A stretch of DNA of 52,216 nucleotides from Syncephalis plumigaleata. Its lineage: Eukaryota > Zoopagomycota > Zoopagomycetes > Zoopagales > Piptocephalidaceae. Below, one piece after another: positions 10,164 through 20,168 of this stretch. How positions within the stretch are numbered: position 1 is the stretch's first letter; each line of letters begins with the position of its first letter. The translations under genes and the position numbers were made by a program. Under the pieces are notes generated by a model. It was given only the letters and a program-made list of their open reading frames with translations. It was not told where the DNA came from and did not search any database. The stretch spans positions 1 through 52,216 of the forward strand of contig JAIXMF010000055.1 in assembly GCA_025201365.1 (NCBI GenBank). The letters run 5' to 3'.

Positions 10164-11092
10164 GCTATTAACAAATGATATTTCTATTTCTATTATTTAC
10201 TATAACCTATAATAAATTTAAAAGGTTTATTTCTAAATGATGATTACTAGCAATCAGTAAGCACTAACAATAATTGACATGTTTGTTACTAGTGCCTGAT
10301 GGCATTAACAGTATGCCAATCCATTTCTAAGTTTCTATTTCATTGTTGTTTCCCTTACTTCTTTGCCAATGCTGTCTTCTTAGTCTTGACTACATTCCAT
10401 TTGTCATTTACTTCTTTCACATACTGTCTTATTCATACCAACTACATTTCCCTTACCACTAAACAGCAAGTGCCTTCTTTGTGTCAACTACATTCCACTT
10501 GCCAGTAAACAACACACGTCTACTTCCTCCCAACTATATGCTAGTTATTCCTCTTTCTTCTATTTACTCTCAGTAATACGCGTCTTATTCGTGTCATTCG
10601 CATTCCACTTACTTCCTCTTTCACTTTAGCATACACATTCCCAATAGCAACTATTCTGCCATACTATCTCTATGACGTTTATTTATCTCTTTGTTTTCCT
10701 CTCCCTCTAACCTATCTACATGCTCACTTGTCGTTATTATTACTATACCAATAAGCCTTGTTTATTGTTCGTTCTAGTCCTTTGTTTTCTATCACTGTCC
10801 TGCTTATTTATCAATGTTTAAGCGTTTACTGCTCTCGTTGTAATATGTACCTTTTACTTTTACCACTCTTTTCCGTCATCTGTTTGTATGCCACCATTAC
10901 GTCATGCTTTTATTTGTATTTTATTTGTTTACTGCCATCTCCATACTCTATCTACCTACAAGCATACACTGCTTCTTCAAATAAACGGGCATACGTGTTC
11001 ATGCACCCTTCCTTGCTCATTCCTCGCTCATTCGTGACAAGTCAGTCATTCTACTAACTACTGCTAGTCTATTACATTGTTTATCGTGTATT
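9267..11092 (+). repeat. Segmental duplicate of 29655-31482 (inverted), carrying mature LPMO and 3' flank
   Basis: Identity with the reverse complement of 29655-31482 begins exactly at the CAT codon of mature His1 (9267) and runs through the stop and the 3' flank. Where I compared it the match looks perfect to about 10740; beyond that scattered substitutions and small indels appear until the copies part at about 11092. The distal part belongs to a repeat family with a further copy at 35360-36304. Confidence 0.85.
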
Positions 11093-11149
11093 CTATTTGT
11101 TCACTCGTTGCTACCTCTATGCAATAATGGATATTGTTCATGTCAACCT

Positions 11150-12369
11150 ATTTGCATTCTCATCGTTACTTGATAGATCATTACATCTTACATGAACTAC
11201 ATTGCTCTGCCACGTTAATTAGCAATGCCTACGAGATATTCTCGTTCAATAAAGGTATGTCGATAAGAAGTGTGAGTAGCATACGCAACGGTAGAACTAA
11301 TATTTGCCTTGTTTATTGTAGTTATTCAAGAATTGAATCGCTTTACCAACTCACAGTTATCGGCGTTCTACTTTGAATCTATCAAGGAGCGGCTTTACGC
11401 TGACGACAAATCATCATTGGCACGAATATCAGCACAGACTGCCATATACCACGTAAGTCATCGACACTTGATATGCAATTGTAGCTAAGCAAGGAATACC
11501 GCCTAGATTATTGAGGTGTACACACGCGCACTCGCACCAATTACTTGTCATTTAGCCGGGGAGATTCAGCTTTTCTCCTCATCGAGTTGGTCGACACCAC
11601 TTGACAGCGTATTCCAGTCGGGATGGATATCTCTGGTAAACACTTGCAATCACTGAGCTATGTGTGGTCTAACACTCGAGCATTGGTAATTGAATAGGAT
11701 GATCGTTGGCATAATACTGCTTTGGAGCAAGACTGGACAGTGCTACGATACCTTTGTAGTCAGTACTACCAGCTAGTCGAGAAGGTGCGACAGGTCAAGT
11801 AAGTGCTATCTGCAGTATACCAAATGATATATTTACAAATCCCATTGACTGACAGGGGGAGTCAAGACAAGCGCGCAAATCGATCTGACACTAAAACTAG
11901 AAGACAATGCAATGTTTCCACTAGGCCAATTACTACAGAAATACGGTAAGACGACAATAATAATAACAATAGTGATAGTGATATTGGTTGTATATATTTT
12001 ATTAAGCAATACGCATTAGCATCACAACTACCTGAACTGCTCTTGTGTGCATCGGTTAATGTTGCTGTACAGTCGACATTAACCACGAGAAATGACACCG
12101 TCCTTATTAGTGAGACAATAGCATTACCAAGTAAGCATGGAGTATGCAGTATGAGTATGCCGTGATAATGACTATTGATCGACAACGTAATAGACACTGT
12201 GAATGGTGCATCTAGTCAAATGATTCTACGTTTATCGGTACGACATAAATGCCCGAGATGTTGGAGCTATCGATCTGATCAACCGGAATGTCTATGCAAT
12301 CAATGCCAACTTGTTGTGAACAATAACAAGGGACACATCATTGACACTGCTATGCATTCATGTAACTAA
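11150..12369 (+). pseudogene. Mitochondrial-type isoleucyl-tRNA synthetase, 5'-truncated with a frameshift
   Basis: Exons approximately 11150-11254, 11322-11452, 11507-11635, 11698-11798, 11856-11945, 12020-12130 and 12194-12369, all with GT-AG introns. The product begins in the anticodon-binding domain (HYILHELH, FTNSQLSAFYFESIKERLYA, EVYTRALAPITCHLAGEI, GWISL) and ends with the C-terminal zinc finger KCPRCWSY ... CLCNQCQLVV typical of bacterial-type IleRS. The Rossmann catalytic domain with HIGH and KMSKS is missing. Exons join in phase except 11798 to 11856, where the five-G run at 11855-11859 leaves one base too many, so the frame is shifted. The truncation point lies within about 50 bases of the end of the pyrimidine-rich repeat (about 11126). 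Probably a captured, non-functional fragment. Confidence 0.75.
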
Positions 12370-13076
12370 TAGCAACATCCCATCGATGATGTCCTAGCAA
12401 GCCTATTGAATAACGACCTGATTCATTCGATCATCCTAAACACATAGAACCTAGTTGTCAGACACATACCAATTATAAACCGTTACTTTATCATATAGTA
12501 CTCGTGTACGATATTCATTATTAGTTGAATGGATTAGAATGATCAGCTAGCAATTATTACTACTAATGATACCATCATCATCATCATCATCTATTAACAT
12601 CCATATGATATGATCAATTATAGATATTGATACACGCGATACTACTATTATACAATCTATGCTACACTAATTACTGCCAACACAGCAAACACTCGATTAT
12701 TGCCATTGACGGCATTTCTATATGAGTATGGACAGTCGTCATCTCAATCGGTCGATTAAGCTGAGCATATCACATGACTGACATACCGCAGCAAGTATTC
12801 GATAATTATAATGGAGTCGGACGTTATTCTCGGTCAGTGGGTGGACTAGCCATTTCAGTCATCGTCAAAACCCAGCAAGGCTAATCATCTAGTATAGATT
12901 CATTTATGACATACACCATTTGCACCAATGTAGAACAACAGCCGCCCGAAGAATCAACGTATAGTTATTGTAAAGAGGGATGTTTATTGCGTAAAAGCAT
13001 TGACAAGAATGTAAATAACGAGTAGATCATAATAAAATCTGTGTTTACGCTGTATTAAAATGTGCACACAATGTGT
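12370..13076. other. Intergenic spacer between IleRS fragment and right repeat arm
   Basis: About 700 bases of AT-rich DNA with a short (ATC)n run near 12570-12590. No open frame or family recognised. Confidence 0.4.
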
Positions 13077-13157
13077 TATTATCGCCACCTAGTTCAAATC
13101 CATCCATTGATGCTATGGCTACCGGGACTACTTCATCGGATTCAAAATCATAAATCT
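13077..13157 (-). pseudogene. PUF60-like exon fragment (truncated copy in right arm)
   Basis: Carries the same bases as 8501-8579 in inverted orientation, including the missing T, and stops at the inner boundary of the repeat arm. Too short and frameshifted to encode anything. Confidence 0.65.
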
Positions 13158-14972
13158 AATGCAGTTTAGTAAATGGATTTATATACATGTCTTTTGCTAT
13201 CATCTTATCCGTAGGTCCTGTGCTATCTTGTAGTCATATTCAATTAATGTTATTAACAATTTAATAGTTATCAAACTAGTGAATGGAATGACCACGTATG
13301 CATATATGCTTACAACGAGAATGCAATACTCGATTTTACCAAATGCTTCAATGATAGTTTACAGTGTCAACTATACCATATCAAATAAATCGGATGCACA
13401 TTACAAATACTCGCATACTCCATGATCATACGCTATATATCGAGTCGTTATCGAATTCTACGTCTGGATGTGCTGTAGTAATAATAACGATGCTTAATTA
13501 ATCGTGCATTCAATGATCATTGAGATATAACAATAAAGACAATATTGGTACGTTAACACTTTCATACAAACACAGGTCCATGCCACAAAGCAACCTACAG
13601 TCAAGACAAGATTATAATACAGCAATAAAATAGAATGATTAAACTAAAATGAGCCTACACTGTTTGCTGGCAATATAGTACAATTAAGAACGAGCAGTAT
13701 ACCAACCATTCCAATTAATAAGTTGTTAGCACGTATATGACAAAGGATCATACATATACGCTTACACCTGATAACACTACAATAATGTCTACATGTATGT
13801 GACCAAAGAGAGAGATAAATAAAATGAACGGGTGTAATCCATGGCATTTTATTAAACATGTAAGTGATATGTGAGAGCAGGAAAGCACAGAGAAACAGTA
13901 GAAAATGAGCAGAAGGAGCAGAAGAGAAGAAGAGAAGAATGCATATAGCGTGCACGTTTAGTTATTTGCACTGTCCTATTATGCAATCAGCGGCAATTAA
14001 GGTAAATAAACACGCTACTGTATAGACAAGAAACAGCGCTGTCAGTATAGCGAGGAATAGCAAATGCTGCGAATAAATAAATGATCAGTACGCTTAGCAG
14101 GTTGTACGTTACCGGTAGTCAAGAATAGAATGGAACAAGACCGAGGAATAGACTAACGACAAGTGATATATTGTTAAGAATGAAAGCGAAGGAACAAGGA
14201 ATAAAGTAATAAGTACTCGGTACAAAGACACGCATACTCGAACAACTTGCAGAAACGACGTATGTTTGTAGTGGAGTAACCGCGTGTAGATATTATTATG
14301 ATAGAGTGGAGTGATATATGAACGAATAGTGGAAGAAAGACAAGGTGGAGATGACGTGTATCAGCGAGGATAGCAGACACATAAGCAACAATGCGCATAC
14401 AAGACAGAACAGTGTATGCTAATAAGTAGAACAAGCAATAAACAAAGGTGTTATGATACTAAAGACAAATGAGCACATTAACGAGCTAAGATTAGTAGTA
14501 AACAAAAGAATAACCGGAAGCAATAAACAAGGAATATAGGAATAGAATGACACGAATAAGACGCGTATTACTGAGAGAGTAAATAGAAGAAAGAGGAATA
14601 ACTAGCATATAGTCAAGAGGAAGTAAACACGTGTTGTTTATTGGCAAGTGGAAGTAGTTGACACAAAGAAGACGCGTGTTGTTTAAGAAATAAATAGCAG
14701 GGAAACAATAGAAACAACTAGAGTGCAGTTGGCACGAATAAGGCGCGTGTTGTTTATTGGCAAGTGGAATGTAATTAGCACGAAGAAGACAGCATTGGTA
14801 TAGAAGGGAAAGTGAAGGAAAAGGGAAATGGCAATGAAATGGATACTTAGAAATGGATTAGTAGATCGTTAATGCCATCAGGCACTAGTAACAAGCATGC
14901 CGTCTATTTTTAGTACTTATTAGTGCTTATTGATTGCTAGTAATAGATGGATAAGCTATATATCTTATATTA
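13077..14972 (-). repeat. Right arm of the inverted repeat, proximal part
   Basis: Reverse complement of 6684-8579. Its inner end cuts a PUF60-like exon fragment (13077-13157 on the minus strand). It is interrupted at 14972/14973 by the DIRS element and resumes at 19176. Confidence 0.9.
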
Positions 14973-15165
14973 TTTTCATCAAATAAATTCTCTAGAAAAT
15001 TACTTTAATATTCATAATATTATACATGAATATATATTTTGCTTTTACCCTTTTCTCTTTATTAATATCGAACTAAATAAAGTAACTTGGGATTTTCCTC
15101 CTATAAATAGTGCCTAATGTGAGCATGTATATTTCTCGCTTATCCTTTTCTCTTTCGCGGTCATC
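14973..15165 (+). repeat. Left inverted terminal repeat of the DIRS element
   Basis: Begins TTTTCATCAAATAAATTC and, from about base 30 inward, pairs with the reverse complement of 19010-19175 (shared blocks include CATGAATATATATTTTGC, TTGGGATTTTCCTCCTATAA and GTGCCTAATGTGAGCATG). The outermost bases of the two ends differ, as in other DIRS elements, where the internal complementary region restores them. Confidence 0.85.
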
Positions 15166-15234
15166 ACCGCAAAGTTCTAGTTAAAGCGTTCTATTATCAT
15201 TATATTTTATATAGCGTTATTTACAACATTTGCA

Positions 15235-16065
15235 ATGGAACAAAATCAAGGTTTCAACCCACAGGAGATGATGGCGATGTGGCAGCAAATGCAAGAAGCT
15301 ATGCAGCAGTTCAAACAGATGCAAGAAACTCTGCAGGTTCAACTCCCGACCAGGCAGAAGGACACCTGGATTCCGGACGAAAACTTTGTTAACCACGTCA
15401 GTTCATGGTCAGCAAGGCTGGATAACTTTAGCTTATCTGAGAAAGACAAGAAGGCAATAGTCGATGCCTACGCTCCAATAGAAGGTATTGACTATACGCC
15501 AGTCAGTAGCTATGAATCGAGCTCAAAACTTAACAAGTATCAGAAGGCATACGACAGCCGATTCAAGCAAATAGCATATTTATTAACAGGCGTTGTACGC
15601 CCGCTAGATGTTATCCTACAACAAGCAATCCTACAAGCAGACCAGGAAGCTGATCGCCAGTTTGTAGTAGCTCTAGACGATATTAGATCGTTGCTGTTAA
15701 ACACGATTCACACTGTGAAATCGTTTAGAATGGATATGGTCCTCAAGTCAATGGACAGTGACTTCACACTCATTCAGAAAGAAGAGCAACCAAAGGAAGA
15801 CCTTGCAATTATCCAACAAGCTTTCATTGAGCAAAGCAACCAAAAGAAGGCCATACTGGAACACAAAAAAGCCCAGCAGTTTTTTCGAGCGGACCCGCCA
15901 CGAAACGCTGGCGGGCAGGATCAATCCAATTGGCACAACAGGAACTCTTACCAGAAGCGCCCATTCAACCAAGCCAACAACAACAGAAGAGGAGGCAGAG
16001 TCAAGCCCCAATTCAACAGAGGCAACCACCACCACAACAACAACAACAACAACAACCAACAGTAG
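15235..16065 (+). CDS. DIRS ORF1, Gag-like protein
   Basis: 276 residues from ATG 15235. The N-terminus is Gln/Met-rich with coiled-coil character (MQEAMQQFKQMQETLQ), the middle is a helical region, and the C-terminus is basic and Asn/Gln/Arg-rich ending in an Asn run, compatible with nucleic-acid binding. This corresponds in position to the putative Gag ORF of DIRS elements, which is poorly conserved in sequence. Its last 135 bases overlap the RT frame, which lies in the -1 frame. No zinc knuckle seen. Confidence 0.75.
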   Translation: MEQNQGFNPQEMMAMWQQMQEAMQQFKQMQETLQVQLPTRQKDTWIPDENFVNHVSSWSARLDNFSLSEKDKKAIVDAYAPIEGIDYTPVSSYESSSKLNKYQKAYDSRFKQIAYLLTGVVRPLDVILQQAILQADQEADRQFVVALDDIRSLLLNTIHTVKSFRMDMVLKSMDSDFTLIQKEEQPKEDLAIIQQAFIEQSNQKKAILEHKKAQQFFRADPPRNAGGQDQSNWHNRNSYQKRPFNQANNNRRGGRVKPQFNRGNHHHNNNNNNNQQ

Positions 16066-17966
16066 GAGGCAGATTCCAGCGCTTCCATCTAGCCTGGGCT
16101 CGATTGACAGACAGCAAGTGGGTACATGCCGTCGTCAAAGAAGGTTTCCGGATACATTTCAGCAAGTGGCCACCAATCTCAAACAAAGTGCGACCGACGA
16201 TCCCGCTCAACCAGGAACAGCGCGTATTACTGAGGCAAGAGATCAACAGTCTATTGGCCAAACGAGCAATAGAGCCTGCCACGAATACGCCAGGTTACAT
16301 GAGTCCCATGTTTGTCATCCCGAAGTGGAACGGAGGCTATCGACCAGTGTTCAATCTGAAGGCACTGAATCAGCACGTTATATCCCCTCACTTCAAGATG
16401 GAGACAATCCAACAGGTCACCCAGCTAGTAAGGAAAAACGACTACCTCACGTCCATAGACATTACCGACGCCTTCCTACACATTTTGGTACATCGCAGCT
16501 CAAGAAAGTACCTCCGTTTCAATTGGGAAGGAGAAACATTCCAATTTCGCACCACACCCTTCGGCCTGTCAGTAGTCCCGTGGGTTTTTACACGTTTAAC
16601 AAAGCCCGTATTAGCATGGGCAAGGTCAATAGGCATTCGAATTTCAGCATACCTAGACGATTGGATCATCATCGCCAGCTCAAAGCAGGAATCGAAATGT
16701 CACACAAACACAATAATGGCCAAACTAGCAGAACTAGGTTGGCTGTGGAATCCCAAGAAGTCACAGCTCACTCCAACGCAGTCTCTAGTTCACCTAGGCT
16801 TCAAGATAGAAACGAAGACGATGACCATCAAGCTTCCCACCAAGAAGATCCGCGACATACGCAAATCGATCAAAGCAGTGCTCAACAGCAATACGACAAC
16901 ACCTCGAATGATCCACAGTCTCACAATGAGAATCAAGGCAGCGACGATCGCAATATTTCCTGTGAACTTGTACACCCAAGCATTGATGTTCTTCAAGAAT
17001 TCCCATGTGAAGAACAACAAGAACTGGGACAGCAAACAGACGCTACCAGCAGATTGCAAGCGAGAACTGAGATGGTGGTCCACCAACCTATCCAAGTGGA
17101 ACGGCAGATCACTAATAACACGTCCACCAACATCATCAATCTATGTGGATGCCAGCGACAAGGGATGGGGTGGAGTTTACAAGAACAACATGATACAAGG
17201 TCTATGGTCACACGAAGAAGCGAAGCAATCAATCAATTGGAGAGAGCTGAAAGCAATCGAATTGATGATCAAATCATTACCGCAACTATCGAATACGACG
17301 ATTCTGATACGCACAGACAACACGACGGCGAAGTCATACATCAACAAGCAGGGAGGAACGAGATCTCGTCAACTCAGCTCACTAGCAACGCAGATATGGG
17401 AGATGTGTCTCAAGAGGAACATTCAGATTCGAGCCAAACACATTCCAGGCTCTCAGAATACCGAAGCAGACTACGCATCGCGCAAGTTCTACCTCAAGAA
17501 CTTATGGCAAATACATCCACGCACATTTGCACAGATACAACGCAGGTACGGTCAACACGACGTAGATCTATTCGCCGATCGAACGTCTCATCTACTACCA
17601 ACGTATGTAGCGTGGAAGCCAGACCCTCACGCGATAGCCACAGATGCACTATCAATCAGCTGGAGACAATTCAGCCATCCTTACCTGAATCCGCCGTGGA
17701 ACTTGATATCCAAATGTGTGAACAAGATACAACAGGAGAAGATAGCACAAGCAACGATAGTGACGCCATTCTGGCCGTCAGCAATGTGGTTCCCCATACT
17801 GAGCAACTTAGCCACAGCTCCCCCAATAATACTCGACCCACAACACCACGCGCAAACTACCTCCCCTTCCGCCAGTTGGCCATGGACAAATCACAAGTGG
17901 AGAATATCCGTGTGGAGTGTCTCAAGCGAAAATATGAGGAGCCAGGATATTCGGACAAGGCAGTGA
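15831..17966 (+). CDS. DIRS ORF2: reverse transcriptase, RNase H and methyltransferase-like domain
   Basis: The frame is open from 15831 (after a TGA at 15828) to 17966 and has no ATG before the RT core; the first Met is inside YMSPMFVIPKWNG. RT motifs follow, including VFNLKALN, SIDITDAFLHI and the catalytic YLDDWIII. The RNase H part has IYVDASDKGWGG, NWRELKAIEL, RTDNTTAKSYI and HIPGSQNTEADYASR. The C-terminal part with DVDLFADR and LNPPWNLISK matches the DIRS-specific adenine-methyltransferase-like domain, where NPPW resembles the catalytic motif. The lack of an early start, plus the 15831-16062 overlap with ORF1 in the -1 frame, suggests translation by frameshifting or re-initiation. Copies RNA to DNA for retrotransposition. 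Confidence 0.9.
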   Translation, partial: AKQPKEGHTGTQKSPAVFSSGPATKRWRAGSIQLAQQELLPEAPIQPSQQQQKRRQSQAPIQQRQPPPQQQQQQQPTVGGRFQRFHLAWARLTDSKWVHAVVKEGFRIHFSKWPPISNKVRPTIPLNQEQRVLLRQEINSLLAKRAIEPATNTPGYMSPMFVIPKWNGGYRPVFNLKALNQHVISPHFKMETIQQVTQLVRKNDYLTSIDITDAFLHILVHRSSRKYLRFNWEGETFQFRTTPFGLSVVPWVFTRLTKPVLAWARSIGIRISAYLDDWIIIASSKQESKCHTNTIMAKLAELGWLWNPKKSQLTPTQSLVHLGFKIETKTMTIKLPTKKIRDIRKSIKAVLNSNTTTPRMIHSLTMRIKAATIAIFPVNLYTQALMFFKNSHVKNNKNWDSKQTLPADCKRELRWWSTNLSKWNGRSLITRPPTSSIYVDASDKGWGGVYKNNMIQGLWSHEEAKQSINWRELKAIELMIKSLPQLSNTTILIRTDNTTAKSYINKQGGTRSRQLSSLATQIWEMCLKRNIQIRAKHIPGSQNTEADYASRKFYLKNLWQIHPRTFAQIQRRYGQHDVDLFADRTSHLLPTYVAWKPDPHAIATDALSISWRQFSHPYLNPPWNLISKCVNKIQQEKIAQATIVTPFWPSAMWFPILSNLATAPPIILDPQHHAQTTSPSASWPWTNHKWRISVWSVSSENMRSQDIRTRQ

Positions 17967-18874
17967 AAGTTCTAGCAGAAGTAAAGCACAAAACGTACAT
18001 CAGAGGTCAACAATTATTCATTTCATGGGCAATCCAAAGGGATATCAATATCAGCAAATTTACATCAGCAGATTTGGTTAATTTCATAGCAGATGCACAT
18101 GAAGCAGGCTACAGCAAAGCAACTCTACAAACTTATAGAGCAGCAATTGTCAAGCTACACACACGCCCTGAATCAATCAAAACCAATCCTGACATACAAG
18201 CACTGATAAGGAACTTCAAATACATCCCACGTCCACTGAATAAATCAAAAGTTGATATTACGCCCACATTACGTCACTTATACGCCATACCGACGTCACC
18301 AGCAGCTGATTTTGATCAACTACGACGAAAAACGGCTTACTTACTGGCAATGTCAGCACTATTGAGACCCTCTGATATCAATAGAATTTGCAGATCACAA
18401 TCAAAAACAACTGACGAAGGCCTACAGCTATACATCATTAATCCGAAAGAAAAGCGAAAGAAGGAGTCGATTACTAAACCAATCATTATTCCACCTAACA
18501 GCAACATCCCACAGCTATGCCCCGTACAAGCATACGAAACACTATTACAACACCCACAATATATCGTCAGAAACAACTACCTATTCACTAAGTTAGGCAA
18601 GCCTCACAATAAAGTCGCCGATAACACCATTGCTTCTTGGTTGTCAAAGTTGACAGCGCTCTCAACAGACATTCGCCCAACTCCTCGTGTCAGATCAATC
18701 GCTTCAGATTTAGCACTTGAAAGAGGTGTACCACACGATGACATCATTACACTAGGCAATTGGGCAGATGCACGCACATTCGAAAAACATTACAGACGCC
18801 AGCGTTTATTAAGAAGTAATGTTACAGAAAAAGTGTTAGATTTAAGTCCAGTACACTTTGCGTCAGCTGAATAA
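17882..18874 (+). CDS. DIRS ORF3: tyrosine recombinase
   Basis: 330 residues from ATG 17882, overlapping the end of ORF2 by 85 bases in another frame. An N-terminal SAM-like DNA-binding region (YIRGQQLFISWAI, YSKATLQTYRAAIVKLH) precedes the catalytic domain: first Arg in MSALLRPSDINRI, second box in VRSIASDLALERGVPHDDI, and the likely nucleophile Tyr in TFEKHYRRQRLL, with LGNWAD between. It would join the circular cDNA into the genome. The same frame stays open upstream to about 15758 beneath ORF2; that upstream part has no recombinase homology that I can see, so I start at the Met just before the conserved region. Confidence 0.88.
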   Translation: MDKSQVENIRVECLKRKYEEPGYSDKAVKVLAEVKHKTYIRGQQLFISWAIQRDINISKFTSADLVNFIADAHEAGYSKATLQTYRAAIVKLHTRPESIKTNPDIQALIRNFKYIPRPLNKSKVDITPTLRHLYAIPTSPAADFDQLRRKTAYLLAMSALLRPSDINRICRSQSKTTDEGLQLYIINPKEKRKKESITKPIIIPPNSNIPQLCPVQAYETLLQHPQYIVRNNYLFTKLGKPHNKVADNTIASWLSKLTALSTDIRPTPRVRSIASDLALERGVPHDDIITLGNWADARTFEKHYRRQRLLRSNVTEKVLDLSPVHFASAE

Positions 18875-18985
18875 GCAAAATATATATTCATGTATAATAT
18901 TATGAATATTAAAGTAATTTTCTAGAGAATTTATTTGATGAAAATTACACTTTAATATGAAGAATATTATACATGAATATATATT
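18875..18985 (+). repeat. Internal complementary region of the DIRS element
   Basis: Starts directly after the recombinase stop codon. 18875-18944 is the exact reverse complement of the first 70 bases of the element; 18945-18985 is the reverse complement of its last 41 bases. The fusion point (GATGAAAA|TTACAC) fixes both element ends. In the DIRS1 model this region templates completion of the ends during circle formation. Confidence 0.9.
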
Positions 18986-19009
18986 ACCCACCACACCCTC
19001 CGCAAGCAT

Positions 19010-19175
19010 GAATTGACCGCGAAGAACGGATAAGCGAGAAATATACATGCTCACATTAGGCACTATTTATAGGAGGAAAATCCCAAGTTACTTTATTTAG
19101 TTCGATATTAATAAAGAGAAAAGGGTAAAAGCAAAATATATATTCATGTATAATATTCTTCATATTAAAGTGTAA
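19010..19175 (+). repeat. Right inverted terminal repeat of the DIRS element
   Basis: Reverse complement of the left terminal repeat apart from a diverged outer 30 bases; ends CATATTAAAGTGTAA. Confidence 0.85.
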
Positions 19176-19450
19176 ATATACTCATATTACTCCGATCTAT
19201 TAGTCAATAAAATACATAACGATCATACTGATGTCATCCGTTATCATGACATCTACATGACATGTTCATTTGTATGTAATCTATCATTGCTCATTTCATT
19301 GTCATTTGACGTGATCAATACTGATTGCAATGCATTATGGCATGTCATCGAATGATCCCACAATCATATGGACGTGTCAAGAGAACATGAACATACTTGA
19401 TGGTGTCTATAATGCGATACGACATTCATCCAATTAATATGATCTATTAT
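19176..19450 (-). repeat. Right arm of the inverted repeat, distal part
   Basis: Reverse complement of 6409-6683. Also related to the + strand copy at 38340-38560. Confidence 0.88.
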
Positions 19451-20168
19451 TGTATATACAATGGTCATTGATCAGTAAGATACAATTTGATACCGAGATA
19501 GTATGACTAGTTTATAACGTGTGTGTATTCTATTTAGGATCATTAGTCAAGTATGACCATGCTAATTGATGAGCAGTCAAGCAATCACTACTTGAGAAGA
19601 TATTAGTTAGGAATTACGACTACGGTCCCTTTCCTAATATTTTAGTACGCTGGGTCAAATGCGCGCATTATCATTACTGCTGAAATTGAACTACTTTGTC
19701 TAATTATAGACAAGGCCAATATAAATAGTAGATCGGAGTATTGAACGAACAACCTCAATGATTTGTCGGTTGTACTAAGTAAACTACTATGTTTATTTGC
19801 TCATTCTACTGGTGCATAATCATCAGCAATCGGTTACAGCGTGTGTTTATTAGCATCCACTAAGCATGGATGATACATGCCGAATAATACGTGGTGTTAT
19901 TCATATGGATTCCTTATAATTAATCGATTGCACATGCTGCGCTCCTCCTTCCTTTAGTAGGCGCATTTATAGTTTCCATTTTTGCGCATATAGTTTAACT
20001 TCCGCTAATTGAATACTACATTTGGATGCTTGACCGTTGCCGCTATTGTAATTAGTCGATGCCATTTATAACAATAAAACGTTTATACTCTTAGCTGCCA
20101 TATTCTTCTTTTCTGTTTCTCTTTCTTCTCGTAAGGTTTTCCTTTGAATTTCCATACAACGTCAAAAC
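19451..20168. other. Intergenic region upstream of the secreted-protein gene
   Basis: About 720 bases outside the repeat arm. No gene or known motif recognised; presumably contains the promoter of the gene at 20169. A pyrimidine-rich stretch (20105-20135) precedes the start. Confidence 0.4.

Larger units (their letters stand above)
14973..19175 (+). mobile_element. Complete DIRS-like tyrosine-recombinase retrotransposon
   Basis: 4.2-kb element with inverted terminal repeats (about 14973-15165 and 19010-19175), three overlapping reading frames (Gag-like, RT/RNase H/methyltransferase-like, tyrosine recombinase), and an internal complementary region at 18875-18985. That region is the reverse complement of the left end (18875-18944) fused to the reverse complement of the right end (18945-18985), i.e. 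the mirror image of a circle junction. This is the defining layout of DIRS1-group elements, which integrate through a tyrosine recombinase and make no target-site duplication. The insertion is directly readable: arm sequence ends ...TATTA at 14972 and resumes ATATACTC at 19176, and the joined sequence equals the uninterrupted left arm. All domains look intact, so it may be recently active. Confidence 0.93.

Noticed and set aside
12560-12600. CRISPR-like or other regular array
   Set aside because: Only microsatellites were found here and elsewhere ((ATC)n, (GAT)n, (TAC)n, (TATC)n); no spaced direct repeats with unique spacers, as expected in a eukaryote.
15758-17881. Long open frame upstream of the recombinase as a real 1038-residue protein
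   Set aside because: The part under ORF2 has shadow-like composition and no domain; recombinase homology starts just after the Met at 17882. Kept only as a finding.
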